Part shown: positions 5,051-5,432 of the stretch, piece after piece
Layout: every line of letters starts with the position of its first letter
How positions within the stretch are numbered: position 1 is the first letter of the stretch
From: Ramlibacter sp.
GTDB lineage: Bacteria > Pseudomonadota > Gammaproteobacteria > Burkholderiales > Burkholderiaceae_C
Reading direction: 5' to 3'
Assembly (NCBI GenBank): GCA_023701085.1
Contig: JAMPXR010000199.1
Span: forward strand, 1-5,432
Length of the DNA: 5,432 nt
Program-made: the position numbers and the translations under genes
The notes under the pieces: model-generated
Seen by the model: the letters and a program-made list of their open reading frames with translations, nothing else
Told to the model about the DNA's origin: nothing
Database searches by the model: none

Positions 5051-5432
5051 TCAAGGCTTGGTGCGCAGTCGCGGCTCGTCAACGCCGGCCACGCGATTGA
5101 GCTGCATGTAGGTCATCGGCCCGACCTGTCCGTCGGCAACCAGGCCCTGGGCGAGCTGGAAGGAGCGCAGCTGCGCCGTCAACGATGCGGCCCCCGGCGT
5201 GCGGTCCCCAGGCGTGGCGTCGGCACCGCTGCCAGCCGCCAATCCGGCGGCGATCCACTCCAGGGTTTCGCCGCTGGGGGCGTTGCCAGCACGATAGCCC
5301 GGCGGCACCCGCCACAAGGTGGCGAAGTCGCCACGCCAGCGGGCGGCCAAGGCCGACAGCGTCACAGTCTGCTCGGTCCCGGCGGCGCGCAGGGTGGCGC
5401 TGTCGCGCGTCAGTGCGGTGAGGACCGCATAG
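5051..5432 (-). CDS. gspA: GspA/ExeA-like protein, C-terminal part
   Basis: The frame is open to the window edge and ends with TGA at 5051-5053, giving 126 visible C-terminal residues. The segment ALAARWRGDFATLWRVPPGY (about 26-45 of the visible part) matches the region that precedes the peptidoglycan-binding module in GspA/ExeA proteins. The last part, LRSFQLAQGLVADGQVGPMT (about 88-107), is a typical peptidoglycan-binding type 1 motif. The AAA+ ATPase domain expected in the N-terminal half lies outside the window, so it is not confirmed. The gene sits five bases upstream of gspB in the same direction, as in other gspAB operons, which supports the call. GspA would couple ATP hydrolysis to remodelling or anchoring at the peptidoglycan during secretin assembly. 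Confidence 0.82.
   Translation of the reverse strand, partial: YAVLTALTRDSATLRAAGTEQTVTLSALAARWRGDFATLWRVPPGYRAGNAPSGETLEWIAAGLAAGSGADATPGDRTPGAASLTAQLRSFQLAQGLVADGQVGPMTYMQLNRVAGVDEPRLRTKP

Noticed and set aside
4407..5111. Long plus-strand open frames opposite gspB, including an Arg/Cys/Gly-rich and a Gly/Ala-rich one
   Set aside because: They are antisense readings of the Ala/Pro-rich linker repeats. The minus-strand protein has the clear GspB N- and C-terminal hallmarks.

Overview
This 5.4-kb window is GC-rich chromosomal DNA that looks like a betaproteobacterium, most likely of the order Burkholderiales. That placement is inferred from gene content: a lysine/alanine-repeat SWIB protein, a GspA/GspB-type secretion pair, a bactofilin, and strong third-position G/C bias that opens long antisense frames. 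I cannot name a genus.

Layout, left to right. (1) Positions 1-348 (+) hold the 3' end of a histone-H1-like, lysine-rich protein ending in a SWIB domain, closed by a strong intrinsic terminator (410-440). (2) Convergent to it, 456-2183 (-) encodes a complete acetolactate-synthase-like thiamine-diphosphate enzyme. (3) A 40-bp divergent region (2184-2223) carries a good palindrome, a likely TetR operator, and separates this enzyme from a TetR/AcrR-family regulator (2224-2595, +). The regulator keeps its DNA-binding domain but ends after 123 residues, so most of its ligand-binding domain is missing. (4) A 97-bp spacer with a nested hairpin follows. (5) A bactofilin (2693-3238, -) is divergent, across about 210 bp, from (6) a small exported protein of unknown role (3450-4157, +). 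(7) Convergent with that and only 9 bp away is gspB (4167-5045, -), preceded by the 3' end of a gspA/exeA-like gene (5051 to the window edge, -), in a tight two-gene operon.

Three functional groups can be suggested. The enzyme and the TetR gene form a classic regulator-target divergent pair, although the regulator now looks truncated. GspA and GspB together help the type II secretion secretin assemble across the peptidoglycan. The bactofilin is a cell-envelope or shape-associated polymer protein next to an exported protein, but a functional link between those two is only suggested by adjacency. I see no mobile element, CRISPR array, tRNA or rRNA. I also see no convincing new multigene system. 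The most notable points are the truncated regulator with its compact, possibly leaderless divergent promoter region, and the repeat-tailed SWIB protein.
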